A stretch of 64,000 nt of DNA from Mesostigma viride. Lineage: Eukaryota; Streptophyta; Mesostigmatophyceae; Mesostigmatales; Mesostigmataceae. Numbering within the stretch: position 1 is the first letter of the stretch; the number at the start of each line of letters is the position of its first letter. The DNA lies in NCBI GenBank assembly GCA_009746045.1, contig RPFO01000744.1:865635-929634 (forward strand). The letters are read 5' to 3'. This document shows positions 34,881 through 46,060 of this stretch, piece by piece. The translations under genes were made by a program, and so were the position numbers. Under the pieces are notes generated by a model, which had not been told where the DNA came from, ran no database searches, and worked only from the letters and a program-made list of their open reading frames with translations.

Positions 34881-35524
34881 TTTTCATCCCTGCGACATGA
34901 CCGGATCGATTCAATGTCTGCACTAGGTACGTCAGATGGTTGTCTCCTTGAGATATAGGTTTGCGTGATGTTGATGTAATAATTGCTGCATGGGCGCCTT
35001 CAGCATGGAATTCGTATCGCCGTGTATGGCTCGGCATACTACCGCCGGCTACTTTTGGTTATAGTTCAGCCTATAACATGCATGCACCAGCATGTCTACT
35101 CGCACACTTTAGTCTATAGTTTCATCGTGCCAGACTTGATGGCCCCACCATGTCACCCATGCACGCACGTACGTACATTTCAGCATTATTGCACCCACAT
35201 GTGCACAGAGACTAGCTAGATGCCAGACTCTCCTCGATCGTTGCAACAGTTTCGAGTTGCAACAGTTTCGAGTTGCAACAGTTTCGATTGCAACTGCATG
35301 GCTTGCCTCCGGGCATGAGGGAAGACGGGTGTCTCTGCCCCCTTCGACGGCTCTCCCCCGGTCAGCCCCCGGGATTATCTATGTGATAGTCTGTCCAGGC
35401 AGACGACTTCATGTAAAGATAATGAGACAACTATATATTCCTGGACGCATGGCGATCCAACGCCGTGGAAGGACTAGGGTATAGTTGTCTGAGAGAAAGA
35501 TAGATGGCAGGTAGTTAGATATTA
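34881..35524. other. Intergenic stretch with retroelement scraps
   Basis: A three-fold TTGCAACAGTTTCGAG repeat lies at 35240-35290. At 35285-35345 there is a plus-strand relic of the ORF1-element 3' UTR (GATTGCAACTGCATGGC and GGTGTCTCTGC, as at 17390-17437). No gene. Confidence 0.4.
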
Positions 35525-36310
35525 ATTAATTGACACGTAATGTCTGGCGTCACTTCACTCACGTGAGCATAAGTCGGCCTGATGAGAAATGAATATGGGA
35601 TGAGGTGGGTGGATGTAGCTGCTACATCCGCTAGTTCCTATAGTTATAACCGGTAGCGGGCACCGCGGCCCGAAATATCGCTATGCATGCCAAACTCAGT
35701 TGGTCACACGCAGAGGCCCCACCGACTGGGGGGTGGTGACGTGGAGTCAGTTCATTACTGTCTGCCACGGGTATCTTTACTACGTCGTGTCATCTGCCTC
35801 CACATTACAGACAAACCAGGGGGTCAGTCCCCGGGCGTGAGCCCGCCCCGTCGCAAGCCATGCCTACTACACAGTGTAGCCTATCGTGGAAAGTCCACCA
35901 TGGAGGGCGGCCCGGCCGGCGCGCGCAGCTTGGGGCATGCCCCGTGCATGAGGACAAAACGCCTGGGCTGTGCGGGCTTGGTGCCAGCTAGTCTGCCTGA
36001 TGTAAGTATCGATCTACCTGATCTGTGCGGGCCAGCTAGGTGCCCGGCTAGGCCCATGATGCAGGCGCGTGTGCCTACTAAGATGAATGTGGGAAACTGA
36101 ACATATGGTAAATCAGAGTACAAATCCTCATTGAGAATCAGTGCAAACCAAAAGGAATATGCCTTGCGCGGCATCTAGGTGACGGTGCCGTCGAGTCGTT
36201 GCTCCAGCTCTCGCGCGCGTCAGCGTCCACATCTCGGCGCCCGCCGGAGGTCAGGATCGTCAGAATGACGACCGTGAACAGGTCGCGCTTGACAATCCCG
36301 GGCAGGGTGG
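35525..36310 (-). mobile_element. Family Y LINE 3' fragment, third copy
   Basis: Aligns with 11650-12207 plus 13923-14040 with more divergence: tail TTAATTAATTGACACG at 35523, CACCGCGGCCCGAA (35660), ACATTACAGACAAACCAGG (35802), NEDLYSDLPYV on the minus strand (about 36135-36100) and VKRDLFTVVILTILT (about 36295-36250). Frameshifted. Confidence 0.65.
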
Positions 36311-36454
36311 GGTGGCTCTGCACCAGTGACGGTGCTCCGGCGTGGAGCCGCTGCCCCCACGCCTGATGCCGATGCGGGTCGTCATGTTGACTGCGAGGAC
36401 GGTCGGCCTCGCGGCAGTCGGGAAGCCAACTGCCGAGCAGCTTGAAGCGGCCTA

Positions 36455-36600
36455 GCTGAACTAGGGAAGTTTCAGTACCTTGGTGTCGTCTTGAAGCTGA
36501 GGCCAGGCGGAGCTCAGGAAGTGAGGGGGCCGGCCAGGCCGAGGGCCATGGCGGCCATTGCAATTGCAGGCCTCCCGCGTTTGCGGGTGGCTGCCGATTT
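36455..36600 (+). mobile_element. Short LINE ORF2 fragment in the opposite orientation
   Basis: The plus frame KFQYLGVVLKL followed by AMAAIAIAGL matches the 'FxYLGV' segment downstream of the RT in many LINE ORF2 proteins. It lies head-to-head with the minus-strand family Y fragment, implying an inversion or twin priming. Confidence 0.55.
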
Positions 36601-37023
36601 CTAGACCGACAACACGTCCGTCGGGCCTCGAGCGCTAGGCAGTCCAGCCAGACTCCGGCTTTGGCTCAATGAGCGTGATGACGTCGGTGCCCATACTGAC
36701 TCAGTCATCGGATGAGCCGCGGCCGGGTCCGTCAGCCGAACGACTATAGTAATAAACTGAATGCTGCGGCATGGCGCGTCGGCCCCGGCTTCACCGATCT
36801 CATTCACTATAGGCCAGGTTCGCGCGCGCCAGCATGCCTAGCAAAGTGGGCACGTGCATGCCTGCCTGGCGCATAACAGGGCAGTCGCCAACTAGCCATG
36901 CCCACTTGCGCCAAGGGGGGCCGGCGCGGGTGTGCGCGCACCCGAAACCCACTTTTTCACCGCGGAATCTTTTTTTGGCGCGAGGATCTTTTGTTTGGCC
37001 GCTTTCTTTGGCTCCACAATTTT
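36601..37023. other. Intergenic stretch, no gene recognised
   Basis: GC-rich, with several short T or C runs (36960-37030). No recognised coding or RNA feature. Confidence 0.3.
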
Positions 37024-37890
37024 TTTTCGGGAAATGGGTATATTTATTAGACAAGAGAGGTGAAATGGGAAATGAGTATCAGCAAATCCGAAATGAAGGG
37101 GACCCACCGGTGTGAAGGTGACAGGTGAAGGGGCTACTAATAGGGGGCGGTATGTGACCAGGGAAGCCAGTGGACCTGAGTCATATCGCCTTGGGGCATA
37201 ATGGTGAATACCTTGTTACGGCCCATTAGATCATGAAAAAGCTGCAGAGGGCTGGGTTTGTCGTTATTGGGCCCGGGGTCCCACACCCTGTGTTGTTCGT
37301 GATCCAGCAGCCAGAATCGTCGCATAGCCGCATTCCATATTAGGAAGATAAAGCGCCAGACTACGCCACCTTAATTGGGTATAATACTCCTCGCGTACCT
37401 TAAAGACCGTCTCATTGCGGATGGTCCAGATGGCATATAGCATAGTAGTGCGCAACCATATCCGTGCTACTTGGGTATTTAATTGAAAGCTCAGCCCCGG
37501 CCCTGGTGTGCCAGCCATACCGAAAATGATGGTACGCACAATAATTGTGAGCATTTGGGGTGGCGATGCCGTCCATGCGGCCCAGAAAAAAAAAGCCACG
37601 TCCAAACCCCTGGGAGATTACATAAAAGGAACCGGTGCTCAATGGATTCACTGGGGACGTGAGTGCACAGGCATGATGCATCATGACCAAAACGTTCCGG
37701 TGGAGCAGAGCACAGACGGTGAGACGCCTATCGGCCTATGCATCAAAAGGTGTTGTACATCAGTGGCCCTGCGCGGTCCACGAGAGGTGGTTTACCGCCA
37801 GGGTAATCAGCTTGACCCAATTATAGCTATAGGCCGGGCCATTGTATTCCCCATCGGGCACGGCCGGGCCGGGACGGGGTTCACTGATAG
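37024..37890 (-). pseudogene. Family Z LINE, 5'-truncated copy (zf-RVT region and 3' UTR)
   Basis: Matches 39190-40030 in order: 3' UTR GGGAAATGGGTATAT (37029), CCAGTGGACCTGAGTCAT (37170), then minus-strand QLFHDLMGRNKVFTIMPQGD, MLYAIWTIRNETVFKVREEY (about 37450-37385) and VRTIIFGMAGTP. Frameshifts and a poly-A-like run at 37587 show decay. Confidence 0.75.
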
Positions 37891-38037
37891 TACGTATGCA
37901 ACACAATTTCCGGGGAAATGGGTGTTTTTTATTTCCATATACCGGTTAAGTTACCCCCGGTATGCCACAAATAGCCAAACGCCTAGGTGTGCCTAAATTG
38001 AGGTGCCCACATTAATAATTAATTAATTAATTAATTA
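37891..38037. other. Junction between family Z and an ORF1-only element
   Basis: Short, with a CGGGGAAATGGGTGTTTTTT scrap resembling the family Z 3' end (37911) and the TTAATTAA-type tail of the next element from about 38010. Confidence 0.4.
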
Positions 38038-38935
38038 AACTCGTGCTCCCGTTGGGGAGTCACGGAGCACCGAAGTGCTTTTAATCCCTGTGTGTGCACT
38101 ACAGGAGAAAGGGCAGAGACCCCCAGTCTCCTTCATGCCAAAGGCATGCCACAGCTGCAATCGGGCGCGGCTAGCTAAAAGGACAGGCTAACGATCCGGC
38201 AAACTGTGGGTGCAATAAGACCCATGTGAGCATATCATAGCAAGGAGCGTGGGCAGGTAATCTGAACATAGCCAGGGCGTAGCATGGCTGTACTAGGACT
38301 AGGCTGAGGCTATGGCTGGTTGTGTACCGTGCGTTGGCGGCACGTGACTAGGTGTGTTGGCACAGCTAGGCAACATTCTAGGCATGGCTGCCTTAGCGGC
38401 AGTGACGCCAATGGTTACAAGCTAGGGCTATTGCTATTCTAGCCCGCTGGGGGCGTCCACATCTTGTGGTTGATCATCAGGTCCCCGCCCCTCCAGTACA
38501 CCTTGGGCTTCTGGGGGTCCTGCTTATGGCGGAGGTATTCCGGCCACAGGTGGCGTCGCTGCTGCTGCTGAGCGGGGGTGAGGTCGTCATCCAGCGTCCA
38601 GGTGAGGTCGTGCAACCGCTTGCGACGAGAGAGGAACCGCTGCTTATCCTCAGGGGAGGGGAAGGTGAGTAGGACTGGTGGGGGAGCCGCCTTGTCCCGT
38701 GAGTGGGGAAGGCGGTGGCACCCACGCAGTTCTACCTCACCTACCAGGCCCATGAGGGTAAGAAGCTGGTTCTTGAGCTCGTCAGCAAGAGAGGTTGACG
38801 TCTCACCTGGCTTCTGGGGGAAGCGACGTAGCACCACTCGGCACTCGCGGCGAGCGCGGTCGGTGACCTCCCGTTGCTGGGCCTGGCGGTGGTCCTCCAC
38901 ATTAATAAGGCGCGCCCTGCGACCATGGTAGCCAT
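38038..38935 (-). mobile_element. ORF1-only non-LTR retroelement copy B
   Basis: The minus frame 38900-38439 (154 codons) is intact: REVTDRARRECRVVLRRF, LADELKNQLLTLMGLVGEVE, VLLTFPSPEDKQRFLSRRKR, LTWTLDDDLTPAQQQQRRHL and VYWRGGDLMINHKM. The layout resembles the RRM/C-terminal part of L1-type ORF1 RNA-binding proteins (inference from pattern). About 370 bp of 3' UTR follow, homologous along their length to 17100-17480, then the terminal hairpin (38041-38070) and a TTAATTAA tail to 38010. No RT frame lies between ORF1 and the tail. 5'-truncated near 38935. Confidence 0.7.
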
Positions 38936-39171
38936 TGTACTGAAGATATATCGGCGTCCGGCATGAGTGTAATTTATGTTAAGACCTTATTCATCCCCCA
39001 TGAGAGCGTATGCAACACAATCATGTTTACTGGTGTTGTTGTTGTTGTTGTGTCCCACGCCGCACATGGGCAGCAGAGAATCTATAGTGGAGAATCATAT
39101 TGTTGTTGTTGTTGTACGTTGTTGTTGTGTCCCACGCCGCCCAAGGGCAGGGAGAATCATGTAGTGGAGAA
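38936..39171. other. GTT-rich microsatellite and TATAGTGGAGAATCAT repeats
   Basis: (GTT)n and (TTG)n runs at 39034-39050 and 39100-39130 alternate with copies of CCCACGCCGC and TAGTGGAGAATCATAT. The latter adjoin the 3' ends of family Z elements here and at 40938 and 46020, so they may be its 3' tail. Confidence 0.55.
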
Positions 39172-40985
39172 TCATATAGTGGAGAATCGGGGAAATGGGT
39201 ATATTTTTTACTAGCCAATTATGGACCAAAGAGGTGAGAGGGGAAATGAGTATCAGCGAATCCTAAATGAGATGGTCACACACGGGTGTGAAGGTGACAG
39301 GTGAAGGGCTAATAGGGCGCGTTATGTGACCAGGGAAGCCAGTGGACCTGAGTCATGCAGACATGTCGCCGTGGGGCATAATGGTGAATACCTGGTTACG
39401 GCCTAGTAGATCATGAAAAAGCTGGAGCGGGCTGGGTTTGTCGTTATTGGGCCCTGGGTCCCACACCCTGTGTTGTTCCTGAGCCAACAGCCAGTATCGG
39501 CGCATAGCCGCATTCCATAGGTATATGAAGCGCCTGACTACGCCGCCGCGGGTATACTCCTCGCGGACCTTAAAGACTGTCTCGTTGCGTATGGTCCAGA
39601 TCGCGTATAGCATAGTAGTGCGCAACCATATCCATTCTGCTTGGGAATCTGAAAGCTCGGCCTCTGGTGTGCCAGCAATACCGAAAATGATGGTACGCAC
39701 GCTAATTGGGAGATTGGGTGGCGATGCCGTCCATGCGGCCCAGATGTTAATGAGCCACTTCCAAACCCCTGGGAGATTACAGAAAAGGAACCGGTGCTCT
39801 ATGGTTTCGCTAGGGTGCGTGCACAGGCATGATGCATCATGACCAAACCGCTCGTGGAGCGTAGCGCAGACCCCTATCGCCCTATGCATCAGAAGATGTT
39901 GTACATCAGTGGCCCTGCGGTCCACGAGAGGGTGGTTTACCGCCAGGGTAATCAGCTTGACCCAAGTGTAGCCCGGCCATTGTATTCCCCATCGGGCTCG
40001 GCCAGGATGGGGTTTATGGTACGTATGTAACAAGATATCATAACCCCAATCTGCGGTGTACTCAAAGATACATTTGCTGGTTCTGATGTCCCCCTTGGTT
40101 AAGACCCATCCAAATTCAACCGGGTCCAGATGTAGTAAATCGAGCCGTGTGTTGCCCACGTGTAGCCATGTAATGCTCCCAACCGGGGATAATGGGTCCG
40201 GCCGGCCGGATCATGCAAGATCTTGGCACAGACCATGGGACTACACGTATGCGGTGACACTGGGAAGATGGCGTGTACGCATATAAGGTGGATAGTTGAT
40301 ACAAACACCCATTGTGGCCAGGAATAGCTTCCAGCAGTTGTAGTTGGAGCCCATCATGTGGCAGAACCGTCACGACTAAACCTTTGCACGCAGGCGTGAC
40401 GCCGTCGGCGTAGAAGCTAACCCAGTTGCCGGTTATAATTGGCTTGCGTGGGGCAGTCATCAATGCATGCCACGCCACTGGTATCGCACTTATAAGGGTT
40501 TGCCACGCTTGCAGGGAGGGCATGTGTGAGACCCAAGTGCTGACCTCGTCGTAGCTGAGCCGTCGATACATAGCGCCGTGCCCCAGGTAGAGGTCCACCA
40601 CCCTGACAATCGGCGGTGACGCGCGCAGGAAGCCATCATACGGGTTGTGTCCGTGGAGAGTGCCGAGGGGCTTGTTAGTAGCGTCAGTGATCAAGTCATT
40701 AAAAAAGAGTGGCTGCCGTGCCACCTCATCCTCTCGGGTAGTAGGAAAGACCAGGCGACCTGGCTTGATCAGCTGATTGTAACCCGTCCATATGCGCTGC
40801 CAGTACCACTGTGGGAGTCCTCTGTACGAAATAAGGGTGCTGCCCAGTATTCCCGCCCCCAGTTGCCACGAGGTGCCACTAGCATGGGTGGAAAGAGAGG
40901 CTAGCGTTTCACGAGCAAGCATGCAGCCAGGGTCAGTGTCATATAGTGGAGAATCGGGGACATGGGTATATTTTTTATTAGCCAA
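39172..40985 (-). pseudogene. Family Z L1-type LINE: ORF2 C-terminal part with zf-RVT domain and 3' UTR
   Basis: Two overlapping minus frames, 40985-40116 and 40159-39353, together give over 500 residues of ORF2 downstream of the RT core. The first has the pre-zinc-finger part (GLPQWYWQRIWTGYNQLI, SYDEVSTWVSHMPSLQAW, WVSFYADGVTPACKG). The second has a zf-RVT-like segment: DVQHLLMHRAIGVCATLHER, then C-x-C, E-x2-H-x4-C (CLCTHPSETIEHRFLFC) and a Trp-rich tail. The change of frame near 40116-40159 marks a frameshift. The 3' UTR runs to about 39172. The element is truncated 5' of the RT catalytic motifs at about 40934-40985. Confidence 0.8.
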
Positions 40986-41103
40986 TTATGGACCAAAGAG
41001 GTGAGAGGGGAAATGAGTATTAGCGAATCCTAAATGAGATGGTAACACACGGGTGTGAAGGTGACAGGTGAAGGGCTAATAGGGCGCGTTATGTGACCAG
41101 TCC
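40935..41103 (-). mobile_element. Second family Z 3' UTR, abutting the previous element
   Basis: Nearly identical to 39172-39333 (TATAGTGGAGAATCGGGG, GCCAATTATGGACCAAAGAG, GGTGTGAAGGTGACAGGTGA, AGGGCGCGTTATGTGACCAG). Only the 3' end of the element is present, so two insertions sit head to tail. Confidence 0.85.
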
Positions 41104-42585
41104 TGTTTTCTCCCCACGGGCCCCGCGGCCCGTTGCTAGCCAGGGTTACTAGAAGTCCGCAGGTGGAGGTTATTGGTCCTGAGGATAGCCGCTACACTAC
41201 CGCCTCGTCTGCCATTACAGACAGTAGAGGACAGCTCGGATGAGGATTATATCCCCATCCAGTAGGGGGACATGACACCCGGGACTTTTTTGGCGCCAAA
41301 AAAGTCGGGACGGTACCGACGGACCGTGAAATTGTGGTGCACAGTGCGCGCACCGTGCGGAGGTGGCCATGGCGACGTGCGTTCCGTTAAAATATGGCTA
41401 ATCCGGCGGGCGACAGGCCGAAAAATTAAGCCGATGGTTAAAAGTGATGTTCTATTATGATGTTTCATAGCCAGATCTGCACTATTTGCAAATTCGCTGC
41501 CTTTGTTGGTACAGATTTGCACGGGGGTCTCATCCAACAATTTGGCCGCGATGAATAATCTAGCATGCGTGCCTGCGACGGTAGAACTCGATATTCGTGG
41601 GTTGTATTGATGCAGTAAGAGCCGTTTAGTAACGGACACCATGAAAATAACCTAAGCGTCTTCGATCTGCGGCCATTTCCTGTCATTTCTAAAATGATTT
41701 CGTTCAGGCCTGCGCGATCCGCGGTTAATCCATCCATGGTTGGCTGGCTTTTCTTGCGCGCCTGGGTAGGAAATAATGCCGGCCGTGGTACGTTGATTTG
41801 CCGCATGTCACCGCCCAGTCTGTTTGCGCTCTTAATGAACCTGGCATGAAACTTTTGGCGCCGTTTCTGGGTTCTTCTTGCTATTTTGTTCTCCACTTGT
41901 TGCAGTTGTGCTATAAGATTTTCCGCAGCTTTCAATGGTTTTCCTTACGCTGCGTATGCCATGCTTCCTAAAGCTACCCAGATTTGATCGGGCAGTTATC
42001 TGGCTTTGCTACGCTTCCTGTATGGAGGTTTTCACACGGTAGACATTCTATATTGCGTGGTCAAGGACCCTAGCTGCCTGGGAGCGGCATCACCGTTGCA
42101 AGGAGCTGGCGAGCTCATAAACGCCTGTCATGGCTCTTCAGCCTGCTGGAAAACAAGGTTGTTGTATGGAAGGTGAGAATATGTGAGTTACTTATCACAT
42201 CCCCACCTGTTTAGCCTCCAAACACTCGGTTAAACATGGCTTGTACTTCCTAGATGACAGGGATCAGGTCGTTATGGCTATGAAGGATGCACCTTTTATC
42301 CATAAGCGTCATGACATGGTGTTGGCTATGAGTGATTCCCGCAAGCGGTCATACCTGCTCATAATGGTTAAAGAGTTGGTGGTTGTTTTCTTCAAGCATC
42401 TAGCATTTGTTTTTCGTGGTTCTGCCCCATGCATTTGCAGGGGGCAAGCTTAGGAATGTGCTCATGGTATTGCCTCATGTCATGGTGCACCAAGCATGCA
42501 GGCTGGCAGCTATAACAAGATGTAATATGGGCAAACTAGGTCAGAATGACCTGTAATTTGGTGGCAAGCTTCGTGATACATTAAT
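41104..42585 (-). mobile_element. Partial family T2-like transposon end with an unidentified minus-strand ORF
   Basis: GGGGACATGACACCC at about 41267 followed by GGCGCCAAAAAAGTCGGGAC resembles, in reverse, the right ends of the T2 elements at 45228 and 60525. A GTGCGCGCACCGTGCGG block at 41344 matches their subterminal region. Minus frames 41935-41465 (Lys/Arg/Gln-rich start, MKAAENLIAQLQQVENKIAR) and 41642-41247 look like one broken gene but have no domain I recognise. No partner left end was found. 41104-41260 and 41936-42585 hold nothing identifiable. Confidence 0.45.
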
Positions 42586-45231
42586 TTAAGGGGAGGTGGC
42601 ACCCCAAAACCCAAAAAATCTTACATATGCTAATATCACTTGAAATTCATTTGCACAATGCTGAATTATGATTGGGGGCACTAAATAACATCTCTAGTGA
42701 GTTGTCCATGCACTTGTTGGGGGTACTACCCCCATATATACGCCAATAATGCGCTATAAATAGCAAAAGACGCTAATTAGGGCTGAGTATGCCCCAGCCA
42801 ATGCACTTATTTGTTGGCTACCAAAAATCAAGGTCATATAGTTCCCTGAGTTTGTAGCTTGCTGAGCTATTTACATCATGGAAATGGCAAAACCTTGAAC
42901 AGTTATTAATTTTCCCGCAAAACAGGTCATTTTTTACCGGACATTGGGAATATACATATCATAAACACTTCCGATAAGGCCACAAAATCAACAAAAATTC
43001 CGGCTAACAGGGGGACAGCAGTGTTCCAAGTCCCAGGTCATTCCGACAAGTCTAGCTCAAGTTATTGCGTCAGACGTGTTTTAAAAAAATGCCCGCTAAA
43101 ACAGAAAATGTCACTATATCAGCCCTTGTAAGCATCCTGCACAAGGCAGGCAGGGCAAAACCAATCCCCCTTGGGCTCCTTAGTCAACGGGGGGTCAGCG
43201 CAGCACCCATGCAGTCCTCCCTTGCACCCGAATGTGCTGCACAGCAGGAAAGGGACACCGTCAATTTCATCCGGGGAAGCACATGCAAGGCAAGGAATAT
43301 TATCAACATCATTCTCATCATCACTACTACCTTCCCCATCGTCCCCCTGCCCCTCCCTTTGCATCACGTCGTGGCAGCCACCCTTAACACAGGTCATTCC
43401 GACAAGTCTTGCTCAAGTAATAAGGTTATGCGTGCTAAAACCTGAACATAAGCTTAAGGGGGGGTTCTTTGTATATGGCCACTTAGGCATGCTGTTTTCC
43501 ATCCAAAAAGCCAGAAAGCATGCCCCACTCGATCACAAAACATAAGCAAACGGCTAGGCACCACATCTTCCCTCACCTGCCCTCGGCATGGCCAACCTTG
43601 CCAGCGCAAGCATAGCAACACGATCGCTAGGCATACATGCCAAGAGAGCATACACTATACTCTACCCAAGGTTACCTTGTAAACTTCATGCTAAGAACTC
43701 AGCAAATCTATGATCAAAAGCACATATAATTAACTCTAGCACACTGATGACGACACATGCTCAAGGTTGGGGGTCACTGTGGCACGCACTGATGGGTTTC
43801 CTAGACGACCACTCACTACCTGACAAGGCGCTAAGGACCACTCAGAAAGCAAGTAAACACAATCACACTTTACATGCCATCAACATGGATCAAATCCATG
43901 CTGAATATGTTGTGAAGTACAAAGGGGTGGCCACGCACCTCATACTCCTTCACCGTCCCTCGAGCATGGCCAGACTTATAAGTACGTGAATAGCAATAAT
44001 GATTATGGCACTAACATGCATTACCAGCATTTTCTATGTTTCTCCCAGGTTAGATTGTAAGGGTTATGCCAACCAAGCTTACCAACACAGCAACAACTCC
44101 TTAACTGCACTACCCGACATGGGCAACAAACTGGAACTATGGAGGGCAAGGAACCAAGGAGATCATGGCATACAAAGCTTGTATGCAGTCAACCATGTCA
44201 ACCATGGTTGGCTCAGCAACATTGCTGTCTTGTCACATCATCATAACAAGGAAAGCTCAAATAAACCAATGATGGCAGCTATCTACATGCAGTCACACAA
44301 ATGCAATATCTCCAACATGATCGTCGATTTAAAAAATTCCTTCCCTGCACGATAAAATGCAAAGAAACCAGTGGCGGCCGTTCAGCTTCTGACCGCTGTG
44401 ATGCCGCTGCGAGGAAAGGGTGCGTCACTATCACACAACAAGAAGCGTCCATACGCACAACATCCTTGCCAGAACACGTGCTATGAAATCCCTTACGCCT
44501 TCCCTAGGATCTATCGGCTGAGACTGAAGCGGATTTGATCAAGACATCAACGAAAACAAGCTAAAGCTGCCAGGTATTCGTCAACACGACGGCAAGCAAC
44601 GGAGAGTTAACTGGCGGAAACTGACCAAAACGAACGCAAAAAACTTCGAACGATGAGCTCTTCGAAGAAAGAACTGATAGTAGATAACAGTCGCCACAAA
44701 TCTATACCTTGCCCTCGTAGATCCCTCGCCCAGGCGCGCAACAACGGCCGTTCTTCCATGGAAGGTTCCGACATGCACTGCGCAGGCCTGAAAAAATACT
44801 TACAGAGAATGGCCGAAAATGTAGCAAAAAGCACCCGTTCGGTTTAGAATTCGATGCTACCGATATGAATGCATCCTTCACGGTCAAAAAGACCCCCAAA
44901 ACTGAGAATTTACTGCCGCAATCACGAATTCTATTTTATTCCGCGCGACCAAAAAATGCAGATTACCCCCCATGCCGATGGCAGTAAAAGAAAGCAGCGA
45001 TATTGTAAACCAGCCACTTGCCGCCGCAATCCAACATCATTAAATCATCGTCTTCAACATCCAATCATTTTTTTTGCATTTCTCTAGCCCTACATTGCTA
45101 GTTTCGCCTAAACGCAGTCGCCATGGCCACTTCCGCAAGTGGTGCGCGCACGGAGCACCCACTTTTCACGGTACGGCCGGTGCCGCGAATTTTTTCGCGC
45201 GGAAAATATTCGGCGCGCCACGTCCCCTTAA
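42586..45231 (+). mobile_element. Family T2 copy 1: TTAA-flanked transposon (2.6 kb)
   Basis: TTAA at 42586-42589 followed by GGGGAGGTGGCACCCC; the right end CCACGTCCCC precedes TTAA at 45228-45231. The interior aligns with 58233-60525: GGGGGTACTACCCCC (42719), AAAGACGCTA (42767), GATGGGTTTCC/CTAAGGACCACTCAG (43792-43850), GTACAAAGGGGTGGCCACGC (43918), AATTCTATTTTATTCCGCGC (44928) and GCAGTCGCCATGGCCACTTC (45115). It has internal repeats of a GGTCATTCCGACAAG unit (43037, 43392). No transposase is visible, apart from a PHD-finger frame. Confidence 0.75.
43119..43397 (-). CDS. PHD-finger protein fragment inside a T2 transposon
   Basis: A 92-codon minus frame with an acidic, Ser-rich stretch (GDDGEGSSDDENDVDN) followed by a complete C4HC3 PHD pattern: CLAC, then C, FGC, LHGC (His plus Cys), and WFCPAC near the C end. 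PHD fingers bind histone tails or act as zinc modules in chromatin proteins. This segment is present in T2 copy 1 but not in copy 2 and sits between two copies of the internal GGTCATTCCGACAAG repeat. It could be a captured host exon or the remnant of an element-encoded protein; piggyBac transposases also end in a Cys-rich cross-brace finger, but no DDD catalytic part is seen. It may be only an exon, with no supported start. Confidence 0.6.
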   Translation of the reverse strand: MTCVKGGCHDVMQREGQGDDGEGSSDDENDVDNIPCLACASPDEIDGVPFLLCSTFGCKGGLHGCCADPPLTKEPKGDWFCPACLVQDAYKG

Positions 45232-45822
45232 TTAATTGCACTTGTTTTGGCCCAGTTTGTGGTGGGCAAGTGAGGGTGTCTTTGTGGTGGTGTTTGAGCT
45301 CCAAACCACAAAAAGCGATCATTTTTTTTTTGCACGTGACCATATTTCAATGTGAGTAAACGTGGTCAGAATGAGCTGAAACTTTGGGGCTGTGTGATTG
45401 CAACCCTGGGCCAATTTTGATTATATGATTTGACCCCATTGCATGTGTCTATGATTTGATATATTTTTTTAGGCACCAAAAAATCATACGTGTTTTGGGG
45501 TAAACTATTTCAATGTGTCTAAACATGCTTATTCTGACCTGCAAACTAGCTGGAATTAATGGCAAGGGTTGCAATTAGATGGGAATATATGATTTGGCCA
45601 CAATGGGTTTGCCCATTGTCCTAGGGAAAATCGGCCAAAAATAGCGTCTTTTCTATTTTTAGCACATAACGGTCACATCATGGTGGGGGGTAGTACACCT
45701 CCAAGTGGTTGGAATTTTTTTTTTTAATCATATTTATGGTCCCCCATCATAACTGGATTTTTATCACATGCCTAGGTATGGTTTCCAGAAAAGTGCCCTT
45801 TTGGGGTGTCATGTCCCCTTAA
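45228..45822 (-). mobile_element. Remnant of a T2-family left end in reverse orientation, sharing TTAA with copy 1
   Basis: It ends with CCAGAAAAGTGCCCTTTTGG then GGTGTCATGTCCCC and TTAA (45819-45822). This is the reverse complement of the left end of the copy at 58233 (GGGGACACCCCTAAAGGGCA then CTTTTCTGG). Its left boundary is the TTAA at 45228 that also closes T2 copy 1. Internal stretches (AGCGTCTTTTCTATTTTTAG, CACATCATGGTGGGGGGTAG) match in reverse. About 600 bp, strongly deleted. Confidence 0.65.
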
Positions 45823-46060
45823 CGGTTGGGGGATGATGCAGACGATATTTGTTTAAACTTTTGTGTAATTATTTTTCTAATGAGATTAGCATAGTACTCC
45901 GTGGCATGCCTTTGCGCATGACACGCAAGTACTTACTTACTTATGGAAGCCAGTGGACCTGAGTCATGTCGCCGTGGGGCATAATGGTGAATACCTGGTT
46001 ACGGCCTAGGAGATCATACAGTGTATAGTGGAGAATCATAGTGGAGAATCATGTTTACTC
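45823..46060 (-). mobile_element. Scrap of family Z 3' region with TAGTGGAGAATCAT repeats
   Basis: 45947-46015 reads GGAAGCCAGTGGACCTGAGT...ACCTGGTTACGGCCTAG, matching the family Z element at 39335-39405. It is followed by two TAGTGGAGAATCAT units (46023-46050). 45823-45946 holds nothing identifiable. Confidence 0.65.

Noticed and set aside
42586..45231. PHD finger taken as proof of a piggyBac transposase C-terminus
   Set aside because: The pattern is a canonical C4HC3 PHD and no catalytic part is present, so origin is left open.
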